DNA of 64,000 bases from Pseudorhizobium pelagicum (GCA_000722615.1 JOKI01000011.1:120301-184300); one strand, 5' to 3'. Counted from the stretch's first letter, positions 20,041 to 30,247 are shown. Notes: generated by a model from the sequence alone, not told the origin. Program-made: numbers and translations.

Positions 20041-21414
20041 TCAGCCGACGGCGACCATCCGCTTCTCGTCGCGTCCGCTCTTCATCCGCTCGGCCAAAAG
20101 GAAGGCCAGCTCCAGCGCCTGGTCAGCGTTGAGGCGCGGGTCGCAGTGGGTGTGGTAGCGGTCCTGCAGATCGCCGGCCGAGACGGCGCGGGCGCCGCCG
20201 GTGCATTCCGTCACGTCCTTGCCGGTCATCTCGATGTGGATGCCGCCCGGATGCGTGCCTTCGGCGCGGTGGATCTGGAAGAAGCTTTCCACCTCCGACA
20301 GGATCCGGTCGAAGGGCCTGGTCTTGTAGTTGTTGAGCGTGATCGTGTTGCCGTGCATCGGATCGCAGGACCAGACGACCTTGCGACCCTCGCGCTCGAC
20401 GGCGCGGATCAGCTTCGGCAGATGGTCTGCGACCTTCTCGTGGCCGAAACGGCAGATCAGCGTCAGGCGGCCGGCTTCGTTTGCCGGGTTCAGCGTATCG
20501 ATCAGTTGCAGCAGGTCGTCCGGCTGCAGCGAGGGACCGCATTTTAGGCCGATCGGGTTCTTGATGCCGCGGCAGTATTCCACATGGGCGTGGTCGAGCT
20601 GGCGGGTGCGGTCACCGATCCAGATCATGTGGCCGGAGGTGGCATACCAGTCGCCGGACGTCGAATCGACGCGCGTCAGCGCCTCCTCGTAGCCGAGAAG
20701 CAGGGCTTCATGGCTGGTGAAGAAATCGGTCTCGCGCAGGCTCGGGTTGTTCTCGGCGTTGATGCCGACGGCCTTCATGAAGTCCATGGTTTCGCTGATG
20801 CGGTCGGCAAGCTTCTTGTAGCGCTCGCCCTGGGGGCTATCCTTGACGAAGCCCAGCATCCACTGGTGGACGTTCTCGAGGTTGGCATAGCCACCCATCG
20901 CGAAGGCCCGCAGCAGGTTCAGCGTCGCGGCCGACTGGCGGTAGGCCATCATCTGCCGCTCGGGGTTCGGGATGCGGGACTCCGCATTGAACTCGATGCC
21001 GTTGATGATGTCGCCGCGGTAGCTCGGAAGCTCGACGTCGCCGATCTTCTCAATGTTGGAGGAGCGCGGCTTGGCGAACTGGCCGGCAATGCGGCCGACC
21101 TTCACCACCGGCTGCTGCGCCCCGAAGGTCAGGACCACGGCCATCTGCAGGAAGGCGCGGAAGAAGTCGCGGATGTTGTCGGCGCCATGCTCCATGAAGC
21201 TCTCGGCGCAGTCACCGCCCTGCATCAGGAAGCCGTTGCCCTCGGCCACGTTGGCGAGGTGCTTCTTCAGGCGGCGGGCTTCACCGGCAAACACCAGCGG
21301 CGGAAAGGTTGCCAGCTGGGCCTCGGTTGCAGCCAGTGCAGCCGCATCCGGATAATCCGGAACCTGCTGAATCGGTTTCTGCCGCCACGTGCTCGGGGTC
21401 CAGTTCTGTACCAT
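20041..21414 (-). CDS. aroG: Class II (plant-type) 3-deoxy-7-phosphoheptulonate synthase
   Basis: 457 residues. First step of the shikimate pathway: phosphoenolpyruvate plus erythrose 4-phosphate. Typical class II stretches are visible: GGDCAESF (about residues 81-88), [25 protein letters not shown] and [10 protein letters not shown]. The length matches the plant/mycobacterial class II type, which needs a divalent metal and often has no close relation to E. coli AroG. AGGTGA precedes the chosen ATG. It lies 147 bp after gor on the same strand and is followed by its own terminator. Confidence 0.94.
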   Translation of the reverse strand: MVQNWTPSTWRQKPIQQVPDYPDAAALAATEAQLATFPPLVFAGEARRLKKHLANVAEGNGFLMQGGDCAESFMEHGADNIRDFFRAFLQMAVVLTFGAQQPVVKVGRIAGQFAKPRSSNIEKIGDVELPSYRGDIINGIEFNAESRIPNPERQMMAYRQSAATLNLLRAFAMGGYANLENVHQWMLGFVKDSPQGERYKKLADRISETMDFMKAVGINAENNPSLRETDFFTSHEALLLGYEEALTRVDSTSGDWYATSGHMIWIGDRTRQLDHAHVEYCRGIKNPIGLKCGPSLQPDDLLQLIDTLNPANEAGRLTLICRFGHEKVADHLPKLIRAVEREGRKVVWSCDPMHGNTITLNNYKTRPFDRILSEVESFFQIHRAEGTHPGGIHIEMTGKDVTECTGGARAVSAGDLQDRYHTHCDPRLNADQALELAFLLAERMKSGRDEKRMVAVG

Positions 21415-21561
21415 TTCGCTCACCTGTTCTCGTCCCGGCGTCACTTCCCGGGCTTCCGTTCTTCATTTTGCGGCGGCTTATAAACCTTCTGGCCGGGCTT
21501 GCCTAGTATCTGGCAACGCAAGCGGCCCTGGCTTGCGCCGACCTGACATTCCCTCTGGCGG

Positions 21562-22950
21562 CTAGATCCGCTCGCCGTCGCGCACCCGGTAGGAGGGCTG
21601 GTACATGGTCACCAGCTCTTCGGCGGCGGTCGGATGCACCGCCATGGTGCGGTCGAAATCGTCCTTGGTGCAGCCGGCCTTCAGCGTGATGCCCAGAAGC
21701 TGCGCCATCTCGCCGGCGTCGTGGCCGAGGATATGGGCGCCGACCACCTTGCGGCTTGCCGCATCGACGATCAGCTTCATGATCATCTTCTCGCTGCGGC
21801 CGGACAGGGTCGCCTTCATCGGCCGGAATTCGGCGCGGTAGACCTCGATTTCCGGATATTTCCTGCAGGCCGCCTCCTCCGACAGTCCGACGGTGCCGAT
21901 CTCCGGCTGCGAGAAGACTGCGGTGGCGATCAGATCGTGGTCGGGCTTGGTGGGGTTGTTGCGAAACTCGGTCTCGATGAAGCACATCGCCTCGTGGATG
22001 GCGACCGGCGTCAGCTGTACCCGGTCGGTGACGTCGCCAAGCGCATGGATGTGGGCGACGCTGGTGCGCGAATAATCGTCGACGACGATGGCGCCCTTTT
22101 CGTCCACCGCGACGCCGGCGGCTTCCAGCCCCAGACCTTGCGTGTTCGGATCACGGCCAAGGGCCAACATCACGGCGTCGACTGCCAGCCTCTGTCCTTC
22201 CAGCGTGCGCGCGATCAGCCCGCCGGCCGGCGCCTTCTGCACCTCCTGGATCACATCGGTTAAGATGATGCGGATGCCCTTCTCCTCCATGGCCTTGTGC
22301 AGGCCCTGGCGCATGTCGCTGTCGAAGCGCGACAGGATCTCCTTGCCGCGATAGATCAGCGTCGTGTCGACGCCGAGGCCATGGAAGATGTTGGCGAACT
22401 CGACCGCGATATAGCCGCCGCCCGCGATCAGGATCGACCGCGGCAGTTCCGGCAGGTCGAAGGCTTCGTTGGAGGTGATGCAGAGTTCGTGTCCGGGCAG
22501 AGCCGCATGCGGATTGGCAGAACCGCCCGTTGCGATCAGGATCCGCTCGGCCGTCACCGTCTGGCCCGTCTTCACCAGCCGGATCGTATGGGCATCGACG
22601 AGTTCGGCGCGGCTCTCCAGGATCTCGGTGCCGGCGTTCTCCAGCCCGCGGCGATAGAGCCCTTCCAGGCGGGAGATCTCCCGGTCCTTGGCCGCGACCA
22701 GTTTCTTCCAGTCGAAGCTTGCTTCCCCCACCTGCCAGCCGAAGCCGGCGGCATCCTCGAAGTGCTCGGGAAACTGCGAGGCGTAGACGAAGAGCTTCTT
22801 CGGCACGCAGCCGCGGATGACGCAGGTGCCGCCGAAGCGATACTCCTCGGCGATGGCGACGCGCTTTCCAAGCGAACCGGCCAGCCGCGCCGCGCGCACG
22901 CCGCCGGAGCCTCCACCGATCACGAAAAGGTCGTAGTCGAATGCGGTCAT
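21562..22950 (-). CDS. gor: Glutathione-disulfide reductase
   Basis: 462 residues. FAD-binding GGGSGGVRAAR lies at the N-terminus, the redox pair is C43/C48 in GGTCVIRGCVPKK, and the NADPH-binding Rossmann repeat IAGGGYIAVEFA is near the middle. The active-site His-Glu pair sits near the C-terminus in VHPTAAEEL. This fits a GSSG reductase that keeps glutathione reduced in the cytoplasm. AAGGAG lies upstream of the ATG. A terminator for the upstream DUF2059 gene separates it from rpiA, so it should have its own promoter in 22951-23010. Confidence 0.93.
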   Translation of the reverse strand: MTAFDYDLFVIGGGSGGVRAARLAGSLGKRVAIAEEYRFGGTCVIRGCVPKKLFVYASQFPEHFEDAAGFGWQVGEASFDWKKLVAAKDREISRLEGLYRRGLENAGTEILESRAELVDAHTIRLVKTGQTVTAERILIATGGSANPHAALPGHELCITSNEAFDLPELPRSILIAGGGYIAVEFANIFHGLGVDTTLIYRGKEILSRFDSDMRQGLHKAMEEKGIRIILTDVIQEVQKAPAGGLIARTLEGQRLAVDAVMLALGRDPNTQGLGLEAAGVAVDEKGAIVVDDYSRTSVAHIHALGDVTDRVQLTPVAIHEAMCFIETEFRNNPTKPDHDLIATAVFSQPEIGTVGLSEEAACRKYPEIEVYRAEFRPMKATLSGRSEKMIMKLIVDAASRKVVGAHILGHDAGEMAQLLGITLKAGCTKDDFDRTMAVHPTAAEELVTMYQPSYRVRDGERI

Positions 22951-23010
22951 GGGAGGCTCCTTATCGGGACGATGGGTCTCCGCCATATAAGGAGACTGCT
23001 GAAAAAGCAA

Positions 23011-23032
23011 AAGCCCGGATTGCTCCGGGCTT
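23011..23032 (-). terminator. Hairpin terminator after the rpiA-DUF2059 pair
   Basis: Perfect 9-base arms AAGCCCGGA and TCCGGGCTT (23011-23019 and 23024-23032) with a TTGC loop. On the minus strand they are followed by TTGCTTTTTC, a usable uridine run. Confidence 0.85.
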
Positions 23033-23056
23033 GCTGAAAGGCAAATTGCCGCGCTG

Positions 23057-23623
23057 TTATTGCTGTGCCGGTGCGACTTCTGCCGGCGCCTCGATCTCGG
23101 CGGTCGGCGCTTCGATCGGATTGGCATCGATGATCGTGCGCAGCTTTTCCGCGGTCTGGTTGGTCAGATCGCGCGAGATGCCGTTCGCCCAGATTTCCGC
23201 AGCCTTCGTCAACTCGCGCGCGACCAGCGGGCCGGTCGAGAGAAGCTTCTTGCCGGGTTCGGTGGCGTAGAAGGCGGAGATCGCCTGCAGTTCTTCCTGG
23301 GTGAAGGCCTTGGCGTAGATCGTCGCGGCTTCGCGTTCCAGATCGGCGCGGCGGACGGCAAGCGCCAGCGCTTCCTCGTCGACAACCCGTGCGATGTCTT
23401 CCTGGAAGTTCGGAGAACCCTGGATGTACTGGGCCTTGAGGCGCTCGGCGAGGCCCGGCAGGATGTTGTCGTAGCGATTGGTCGCGTTGATGGCGGCGAT
23501 CGCCTGGCGGGCGGCGTTCAGATGATCTTCGGAGATCTCCTGTGCGCGGGCCGGCATCGAAAGGCTGCCTGCGACGAGGACGGCAAGAGCGGTAGCGCGC
23601 CCGAGAACCGCGAAATTGATCAT
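23057..23623 (-). CDS. Exported DUF2059-family protein
   Basis: 188 residues. A signal peptide ends at about residue 27 (SMPARA then QEIS). The mature part has the helical AFYATEPGKKLLS stretch typical of DUF2059 proteins. Molecular function unknown; the family is periplasmic and widespread in proteobacteria. Two starts are possible. The ATG at 23623 has AGGAG ten bases upstream and is chosen. An ATG at 23647 overlaps the rpiA stop (ATGA) and would add eight residues. Either way it is co-transcribed with rpiA. The Ala/Pro/Glu-rich tail looks disordered. Confidence 0.85.
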   Translation of the reverse strand: MINFAVLGRATALAVLVAGSLSMPARAQEISEDHLNAARQAIAAINATNRYDNILPGLAERLKAQYIQGSPNFQEDIARVVDEEALALAVRRADLEREAATIYAKAFTQEELQAISAFYATEPGKKLLSTGPLVARELTKAAEIWANGISRDLTNQTAEKLRTIIDANPIEAPTAEIEAPAEVAPAQQ

Positions 23624-23643
23624 GGAAATAGTGCTCCTGTCTT

Positions 23644-24339
23644 TCATTGTGCCTTCAGGGTCCGCGCACCGGCCTCACCGGCGATGATGGCAAAGGACGC
23701 CAGATTGATAAACAGCCCGTGCTCGACGACACCCGGTATGGAATTCAGTCGGTTCGCGAGTGCCTCTGCATCAGGAATACGGCCAAAAGATGCGTCCAGA
23801 ATATGGTGGCCGCCATCGGTCGTGAAGACGGCCTCGCCAGACCTGCGGAGCTTCAGATCGCCGCTCAGACCCAGCCGATCTGCCGCCCGTTCCACCGCAA
23901 TGCGCGTCGCCGTCAATCCGAAGGCATTCACCTCGATCGGCAGCGGAAAGGCGCCAAGCGTGTCGACCAGCTTCGTCTCGTCCGCAATCACGATCATGCG
24001 CTGCGATGCCGCCGCGACGATCTTCTCGCGCAGCAATGCGCCGCCGCCGCCCTTGATCAGCCGCAGCTGCAGGTCCAGCTCGTCGGCGCCGTCGACCGTC
24101 AGGTCGAGTTCCGGCAGCTCGTCCAGAGACTTCAACGGCACGCCGAGCTCGAGGCACAGTCGCGCCGTGCGCTCGGAGGTCGGCACGCCCTGCACCTGCA
24201 GGCCGTCGGCCACCTTTTCCGCCAGCAGCCGAACGAATTCCTCCGCCGTGGACCCGGTACCGATACCGAGCCGCATGCCATTCTCGACATAGGCCAGGGC
24301 TGCTTCCGCAGCCTTTATCTTCATTTCCCGGGCGTCCAT
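23644..24339 (-). CDS. rpiA: Ribose-5-phosphate isomerase A
   Basis: 231 residues. Interconverts ribose 5-phosphate and ribulose 5-phosphate in the pentose phosphate pathway. Visible are the phosphate-binding [12 protein letters not shown] (about residues 24-35), the active-site DGADELD stretch and [13 protein letters not shown]. The start at the ATG giving [12 protein letters not shown] gives the normal length; the frame stays open further upstream without a good start. The downstream DUF2059 gene overlaps or abuts its stop. It diverges from gph across 134 bp. Confidence 0.95.
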   Translation of the reverse strand: MDAREMKIKAAEAALAYVENGMRLGIGTGSTAEEFVRLLAEKVADGLQVQGVPTSERTARLCLELGVPLKSLDELPELDLTVDGADELDLQLRLIKGGGGALLREKIVAAASQRMIVIADETKLVDTLGAFPLPIEVNAFGLTATRIAVERAADRLGLSGDLKLRRSGEAVFTTDGGHHILDASFGRIPDAEALANRLNSIPGVVEHGLFINLASFAIIAGEAGARTLKAQ

Positions 24340-24473
24340 GCGCCAGAAGCTCCCCGCTGTTTCGCCGAAGCTGTTTACACGCCTGTCCGGAGGAGGGAAA
24401 GTCCCTACGATTTGCATTTACCGGTCCGCCGTCCTAAGCCGCCGCTACCAGCAATTCATACCAAGAGGCATTC

Positions 24474-25181
24474 ATGACGGCTCCCCTGGTAATCTTCGAT
24501 CTGGACGGCACGCTCATCGATACGGCGCCCGACCTCGTTGCCAGCCTGAACTACACGATCGCCGCCGCCGACCTGGCGCCGGTGACCTATGAGGATCTGA
24601 CGCATCTGGTCGGCCAGGGCGCGCGCGTGATGATCCGCCGTGCGTACCAGCTGCGGGGCGCGACGATCGAGGAAGCCGAGGTCGAGCCGCTGCTGGCGCG
24701 CTTCCTCGCCCACTACAAGCGGGAAATGCCCGGCGCCAGCAGGCCCTATCCGGGCGTCATCGAGGCTCTCGACCGCCTTTCCGCCGCCGGGATGACGACC
24801 GCCGTCTGCACCAACAAGCTCGAGGAGCTGGCGGTGCCCCTGATGGACACGCTGGGCCTTGCCGAACGCTTCCGCGTGATGACCTGCGGCGACACCTTCC
24901 CGGTCCGCAAGCCCGATGCCCGCCACATTCTCGGCACGATCGAACGCGCCGGCGGCGACCCGTCCAACAGCGTCATGATCGGCGACAGCATCAACGACAT
25001 CCTGGCGGCGCGCAACGCCGGCATCCCCTCGATCGCGGTGACCTTCGGCTATTCCGACGTGCCGGTCGCCACCCTCGACCCCGGCCATGTCATCGATCGC
25101 TTCTCCGACCTGACGGTGGAGCTGGTGCAGAGCCTGATCGGACGCAACCCGGTTGCCAGCGCCGTGCAGTCGCAGCGCTAG
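24474..25181 (+). CDS. gph: Phosphoglycolate phosphatase (HAD family)
   Basis: 235 residues. HAD motif I is FDLDGTLIDTAPD (D9, D11), motif II lies in TAVCTNK, and motif III/IV in RKPDARH and MIGDSINDI. The helical cap between motifs I and II and the length match Gph/CbbZ phosphatases, which remove 2-phosphoglycolate formed in DNA repair or by RuBisCO. AGAGG lies upstream of the ATG. Single gene, closed by a bidirectional terminator. Confidence 0.88.
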   Translation: MTAPLVIFDLDGTLIDTAPDLVASLNYTIAAADLAPVTYEDLTHLVGQGARVMIRRAYQLRGATIEEAEVEPLLARFLAHYKREMPGASRPYPGVIEALDRLSAAGMTTAVCTNKLEELAVPLMDTLGLAERFRVMTCGDTFPVRKPDARHILGTIERAGGDPSNSVMIGDSINDILAARNAGIPSIAVTFGYSDVPVATLDPGHVIDRFSDLTVELVQSLIGRNPVASAVQSQR

Positions 25182-25195
25182 CAAACGGCAATAGA

Positions 25196-25223
25196 AAAAA
25201 GGCGGCCCGCGAGCCGCCTTTTT
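25196..25223. terminator. Bidirectional terminator between gph and the L,D-transpeptidase
   Basis: Arms AAAAAGGCGGC and GCCGCCTTTTT pair perfectly around a short CCCGCGA-type loop. The A and T runs on both flanks serve the two convergent genes. Confidence 0.9.
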
Positions 25224-25244
25224 CGTCGTTCAAGGATGCAATGA

Positions 25245-27113
25245 TCAGGAGGCGCGGGCCTGGCTGGTCGCCGCCAGCGCCTTCAGCGTCGCGGCATCGC
25301 GGTCGTAGACGTCGCCGAAATACTCGACCACGCCGTCCTTGTTCGGCCAGGCCGTGAAATAGGCCACATAGACCGGGATCTTCGCCGAAACCTTCTCGCC
25401 GGCATTCTTGCCCTGCGCGATCCGGGCGCCAACCTCCTGCTCGGTGATGCCGAGCACGGCCGCCGCCATCTTGCGCGGCTCCGCCAGGCGGACGCAGCCA
25501 TGGCTGAGTGCGCGATTGTCGCGCTGGAAGAAGCTCTTCGAGGGCGTGTCGTGCATGTAGATGGCATGCGCGTTAGGGAACAGGATCTTCAGCTCGCCCA
25601 GTGCATTGTCGCTCGACGGCGGCTGCCGGACGGCGATCGACTGGGTCGAACCGTACCAGTTGACGCTCGACGACGACACCGGCCGGCCGTTCACCTCGAC
25701 CTGATAGCCCATCCGGTCGAGATAGGACGGATCCTGGCGCAGATGCGGCAGCATCTCGTTGATGATGATCGACTGCGGCACGCCCCAGTAGGGATTGAAC
25801 TCGACCGTCTCGATCTGGTCCTGGAAGAAATAGGTCTGGTTGGCCTTCGAACCGACGACGACGCGCATCGAGAACTGCTCGGCGCCCTTGTCGTGGTAAG
25901 AGGCCCGGTAGGCCGGCTGATTGATGAAGACATAGCGGTCGCCCAGGTCCGCCGGCAGCCAGCGCGCCTGCTCCATGGCAACGACGAGCTTGTCGATCTT
26001 GCCCTCGAGGCTGTCGCCGACGATGGCGCGCACGGTGGCAGGGCCGACGACGCCATCCGATTTCAGCCCGGCCTCTTCCTGGAACGCCCTCACCAGCTCG
26101 ACGAGCTCGGGCGTGTAGTCGGTGCCCTGCTGGTAGGTGGCGAAGGTGACGGAATGGGTCTCCCTCAAGGCTTCCGATCCGTTCTTGCGGATCGCCGCCA
26201 CGAGGTTTGCCACCTCCGGGCTGCTCTTGCCCGGCTTCAGCAGCAGGTTCTCCGGAAGCGAGATGCGCTGACGCTCCTCGCCCTGCTCTGCCCTGAGCTT
26301 GGCAAGCTCCGCCTTCAGGGCAGTGAAATGCGCACCCTGCGGCGCAAGGCCTTCAAGATATGCGGAGGCATTGTCGTCCGACCTGACGAAGGGCAGGACG
26401 AAGGAGAGCTTGACGTCCTTGCGCTTGAAATCGTGGTAGCCGGAGATCCGGTTCGGGTCGATCCGGCCGCGCACCATGTCCTGCGCAAAGGTCAGCGCCT
26501 TTGCCGACAGCGCCAGCTCGAACTGCATCAGCGCCTGTTCCTGCGCATCAGCACCCGTGGGCGTGGCGTCGCTTGCCGTCGCCGAGACGGGCTGGACACT
26601 GGCCGTCATCAGCTCCGGCGCCGCGACACGGTAGTCGGCGGGATCGAGGCCATAGTCGCCGGCCCGCTCGAAGAGCGCCAGCACGTCGCGCGCCTTGTCG
26701 CTGATGTCGCCGGCGGCAACCCAGAGGAGCGTCGAATTCTTGCCATAGAAGGCTTCGAGGGCGGTCGCGATATCGGCGGGCGCGGAAACCTCCGCGTCGA
26801 CGAGGAACCGCTCAGGCCCGGTGGCGCCGGCGGCAGCAAAGCCGGCCGTCTTCACCGCCCGCGCCGCATCCGGCTTGTAGACGTTGTACTTCGGACCGGC
26901 GACCTTCGGCAGCGGCTGCGGATCGATGTCGCGCGGCTCGGCCGCCTGCTGGTAGGTGCGCACGCCCGACAAGCCGTCGCGGGCCGGTTCCCGGCCGGGA
27001 CCGCCGCGAATGATGTCCATTAGGGTAATGGCATGGGCCGGCGCCGTGCCGGCTGCGATCGTGGAAACGGCGGACACGAGAGCCAGTGCAATCGAAGTTC
27101 GTTTGAATGTCAT
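25245..27113 (-). CDS. L,D-transpeptidase, YcbB/LdtD-like, with peptidoglycan-binding domain
   Basis: 622 residues. Signal peptide at 1-27 (AGTAPAHA). A scaffold domain in the middle is followed by a PG_binding_1 repeat (ELVRAFQEEAGLKSDGVVGPATV) and the YkuD catalytic domain. The catalytic cysteine is C540 in SHGCVRL, with the upstream histidine in MHDTPSKSFF. This is the large YcbB-type architecture that forms 3-3 crosslinks in the periplasm. Rhizobiales walls are rich in such crosslinks and grow from one pole, so this gene may act with the GPR-like protein encoded 20 kb away; that link is inferred. Start chosen at the ATG giving a proper signal peptide. Confidence 0.9.
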   Translation of the reverse strand: MTFKRTSIALALVSAVSTIAAGTAPAHAITLMDIIRGGPGREPARDGLSGVRTYQQAAEPRDIDPQPLPKVAGPKYNVYKPDAARAVKTAGFAAAGATGPERFLVDAEVSAPADIATALEAFYGKNSTLLWVAAGDISDKARDVLALFERAGDYGLDPADYRVAAPELMTASVQPVSATASDATPTGADAQEQALMQFELALSAKALTFAQDMVRGRIDPNRISGYHDFKRKDVKLSFVLPFVRSDDNASAYLEGLAPQGAHFTALKAELAKLRAEQGEERQRISLPENLLLKPGKSSPEVANLVAAIRKNGSEALRETHSVTFATYQQGTDYTPELVELVRAFQEEAGLKSDGVVGPATVRAIVGDSLEGKIDKLVVAMEQARWLPADLGDRYVFINQPAYRASYHDKGAEQFSMRVVVGSKANQTYFFQDQIETVEFNPYWGVPQSIIINEMLPHLRQDPSYLDRMGYQVEVNGRPVSSSSVNWYGSTQSIAVRQPPSSDNALGELKILFPNAHAIYMHDTPSKSFFQRDNRALSHGCVRLAEPRKMAAAVLGITEQEVGARIAQGKNAGEKVSAKIPVYVAYFTAWPNKDGVVEYFGDVYDRDAATLKALAATSQARAS

Positions 27114-27510
27114 GTTGAATATAATCCCCGTCGACTGAATTGGCCATTCACCGGTCTGTCTCCACGCTGTAGCGGATCGCGTGGTGGATGAAAAGGAAGA
27201 GGCCCTTCTCAAGGCGACGGCGCCCGTCGCCTCAGGCAAGGCCCGATCCGCATGCACAAGGTTAAGAAACTATTCGTTAAATTTTTGTTCATCATCTGCA
27301 ATTTCGGCCCATGACCTGCCTCCGGTCAGGTCCGGAAAGCAGCCCGCGTGCCATAAAAGCCACGTCGCCTCTGCCCCCCCTTCCGAGGGGCCTTCGAATC
27401 GACCTTTGCCGCCATCAGACAAAGGTATAGAAATCCCGCCTGCGGCCTTGCGCCCCGGCGATTTGTTGAATAACTCCGGCACGATCATTGCGCGCAACAG
27501 AGGCAAAGAC
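27114..27510. other. Divergent ldt/fumC intergenic region with hairpin and SRP-like motif
   Basis: This 397-bp gap holds the promoters of two divergent genes. It contains a perfect hairpin with 9-base arms and a CGC loop at 27212-27232, about 100 bases upstream of the transpeptidase start, without a U-run. It also contains a segment at 27324-27345 that resembles the apical part of bacterial SRP RNA but lacks three bases. A seven-base C run and a short inverted repeat around CCGAGGGG lie near 27375-27395. No protein gene is convincing here. Confidence 0.5.
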
Positions 27511-28902
27511 ATGGCATCGACCCGCTCCGAATCCGACACCTTCGGCCCCATCGAGGTCGCCAGCGACCGTTACTGGGGAGCCCAGGCCCAGCGCTCGCTC
27601 GGCAACTTCAAGATCGGATGGGAGAAGCAGCCGGTTGCCGTGATCCGCGCGCTCGGGATCGTCAAGCAGGCAGCTGCCCGCGCCAACATGGATCTGGGCG
27701 GTCTGGACAAGGACCTCGGCCAGGCGATCGTGGACGCCGCGCAGGAAGTCATCGACGGCAAGCTCAACGAGCATTTTCCGCTGGTCGTGTGGCAGACGGG
27801 CTCGGGCACGCAGTCGAACATGAATGCCAACGAGGTGATCTCGAACCGCGCCATCGAGGCGCTCGGCGGCACCATGGGCTCCAAGAAGCCGGTGCATCCG
27901 AACGACCACGTCAACATGAGCCAGTCGTCGAACGACACCTATCCGACGGCGATGCATATTGCCTGCGCCGAGGAGATCGTCCGCCATCTCGTTCCGTCGC
28001 TGACGCATCTGCACGCGGCCCTCGACGCCAAGGCGAAGGCCTTCGCCCATATCATCAAGATCGGCCGCACGCATACGCAGGACGCGACACCCCTGACGCT
28101 CGGCCAGGAATTCTCCGGCTACGCCGCCCAGGTCGCCTCGGCGATCAAGCGTATCGAACTCACGCTTCCCGGCCTCTACGAGCTCGCCCAAGGCGGCACC
28201 GCCGTCGGCACCGGCCTGAATGCGCCGGTCGGCTTCGACAAGAAGGTCGCCGAGGAGATCGCCAAGATCACCGGCCTGCCCTTCATCACGGCGCCGAACA
28301 AGTTCGAGGCGCTGGCCGCCCATGACGCCATGGTCTTTGCCCATGGCGCGATCAATGCCGCGGCGGCGGCCCTCTTCAAGATCGCCAACGACATCCGCTT
28401 CCTCGGCTCAGGCCCGCGCGCCGGCCTCGGCGAACTGGCCTTGCCGGAAAACGAGCCGGGCTCGTCGATCATGCCGGGCAAGGTCAATCCGACCCAGTCG
28501 GAAGCCCTGACGCAGGTCTGCGCCCACATCTTCGGCAACAATGCCGCCATTACCTTCGCCGGCAGCCAGGGCCACTTCGAGCTCAACGTCTACAATCCGA
28601 TGATGGCCTACAACTTCCTGCAGTCGGTGCAGCTGCTCGGCGACGCCGCCGTCTCCTTCACCGACAACTGCGTCGTCGGCATCGAGGCCCGCGAGGACAA
28701 CATCCGCAAGGGCGTCGAGAACTCGCTGATGCTGGTGACGGCCCTCAACAGCAAGCTCGGCTACGACACCTGCGCCAAGATCGCCAAGACGGCACACAAG
28801 AACGGCACCACGCTTCGTGAAGAGGCCGTCGGCGGGGGCTACCTCACGAACGAGGAGTTCGACCACTACGTACGCCCGGAAAACATGATCGGCCCTCGTT
28901 AA
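27511..28902 (+). CDS. fumC: Class II fumarate hydratase
   Basis: 463 residues. Oxygen-stable fumarase of the TCA cycle. The family signature [11 protein letters not shown] (about residues 317-327) is intact, with [14 protein letters not shown], the active-site histidine in [10 protein letters not shown], and [11 protein letters not shown]. The start is the ATG giving [16 protein letters not shown]; the frame is open upstream, but this start matches family length and has AGAGG before it. It has a long leader and its own promoter region. Confidence 0.96.
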   Translation: MASTRSESDTFGPIEVASDRYWGAQAQRSLGNFKIGWEKQPVAVIRALGIVKQAAARANMDLGGLDKDLGQAIVDAAQEVIDGKLNEHFPLVVWQTGSGTQSNMNANEVISNRAIEALGGTMGSKKPVHPNDHVNMSQSSNDTYPTAMHIACAEEIVRHLVPSLTHLHAALDAKAKAFAHIIKIGRTHTQDATPLTLGQEFSGYAAQVASAIKRIELTLPGLYELAQGGTAVGTGLNAPVGFDKKVAEEIAKITGLPFITAPNKFEALAAHDAMVFAHGAINAAAAALFKIANDIRFLGSGPRAGLGELALPENEPGSSIMPGKVNPTQSEALTQVCAHIFGNNAAITFAGSQGHFELNVYNPMMAYNFLQSVQLLGDAAVSFTDNCVVGIEAREDNIRKGVENSLMLVTALNSKLGYDTCAKIAKTAHKNGTTLREEAVGGGYLTNEEFDHYVRPENMIGPR

Positions 28903-29173
28903 CCGGATTTTCACAGTCGACTCACCGCGGCGGCCGGCGCAGAGAATTTTTCATCCTGTGGTTGCCGCCGCTCACGCCTCAAGCCTTGCGCGCGTCGCGT
29001 GATCTTGTCTTCATATAGTTGATTTCACTGTATTTTTCGACACAATACGAGGCAGGGCGCCCGTGGGATCGGGATTTCCCTGCTTCGGAGGCACCCTCCG
29101 CCCTTAATTCTTTTCCAATATTTCTCATATAATTTTGCGCTAAAGCAGATCATGAGAATCTATGGAGGAGTCG

Positions 29174-30244
29174 ATGACCACGGCTAGCGCGCCGAAGGCG
29201 CAAGCGACAGATGTCGTCAGTCAGATCGTCTATGCTCTAAGGGCGATGGGTGTCGCCCCGATCCCCCGGAACTACCAGCTGTTCTACGAAGCCTACATCG
29301 GAGCCAATGGCGCGCTGACCCAGAAGTTGGCTGCTCTCGGAAGCTATGCCAGCCAGGAGGAATTGGACGCCCTGGCGTCGGAATTTCTGGGGACGCATCA
29401 GGTCGAGGTCATCGAACGGGTGCATGGCAAGCTGATCGGGGAGCTCGAAGCCCTTCTGACCCTGCTTCGACAGGAGCAGCGTTCGATGGAAAGCTATACG
29501 AAGCTGCTGGGTGAAACCGCCACCCGTATCAACTCCAAGGCCAGCATTTCGTCCGACATCGTTCGCAGCGCCATCAATCTTCTCACGGACGCAACAGGCG
29601 GCCAGATGGCCCATGGGGAGCGGACGGTGGAGACGATGACCGAGCATTCGCAGGAGATGGACGAGGTCCGCCGCGAACTCGACGAGTACAAGCGGATCGC
29701 CAACACCGATTCTCTGACCAGGCTTTCGAACCGCCGTGCCTTCGACGAGAAGCTCGCAGGGCTCTACGACGCCGCCGGCAATCTTCCGGTCGCCGCACTG
29801 ATCCTCGCCGACATCGACAATTTCAAAAAGATCAACGACAGCTTTGGTCATCCGGTGGGCGACAAGATCCTCGCCACCGTCGCATCGGTCATCCGCGCAA
29901 ACGTCCGCAAGGATCTCTTCGTAGCCCGCACCGGAGGCGAGGAGTTCGCCATCATCGTCGAGGGCAACACCCCCGACGAGGTCATGGTGATCTGCGAACG
30001 CATTCGCTGCGCGCTCGAGACCCGCAGCTTCCGCAATTCGCGCTCTGGCGTGCAATATGGCCCGATCACCATTTCGCTCGGCTATTCGATGGGGTCGCAG
30101 GCGGATGATCCCAGCGGGCTCTATGCCAACGCCGATATCGCCCTTTACCATGCCAAGCATGCGGGCCGGAACCGGAGCGTGTTCTTCGATGAAGCGATGC
30201 GCAACGATTATGCCGGCAAGAACTGGCTGATCTACCGGGGCTGA
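29174..30244 (+). CDS. GGDEF diguanylate cyclase
   Basis: 356 residues. Residues of about 1-165 are a cytoplasmic helical region of a kind often found before rhizobial GGDEF domains; no membrane segment is seen. The catalytic domain starts near DSLTRLSNRRAFDEK and carries an intact TGGEEF active site. The product-inhibition I-site (RxxD five residues before GGEEF) is not canonical: the position reads RKDL, with the aspartate one residue out of register. A GGAGG directly before the second ATG (29174) decides the start over the ATG at 29162. Confidence 0.9.
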   Translation: MTTASAPKAQATDVVSQIVYALRAMGVAPIPRNYQLFYEAYIGANGALTQKLAALGSYASQEELDALASEFLGTHQVEVIERVHGKLIGELEALLTLLRQEQRSMESYTKLLGETATRINSKASISSDIVRSAINLLTDATGGQMAHGERTVETMTEHSQEMDEVRRELDEYKRIANTDSLTRLSNRRAFDEKLAGLYDAAGNLPVAALILADIDNFKKINDSFGHPVGDKILATVASVIRANVRKDLFVARTGGEEFAIIVEGNTPDEVMVICERIRCALETRSFRNSRSGVQYGPITISLGYSMGSQADDPSGLYANADIALYHAKHAGRNRSVFFDEAMRNDYAGKNWLIYRG

Positions 30245-30247
30245 CCC

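Noticed and set aside
27511-28902. Start of fumC further upstream
   Set aside because: The frame is open to about 27181, but the extra residues have no family similarity and the ATG at 27511 has a ribosome-binding site.
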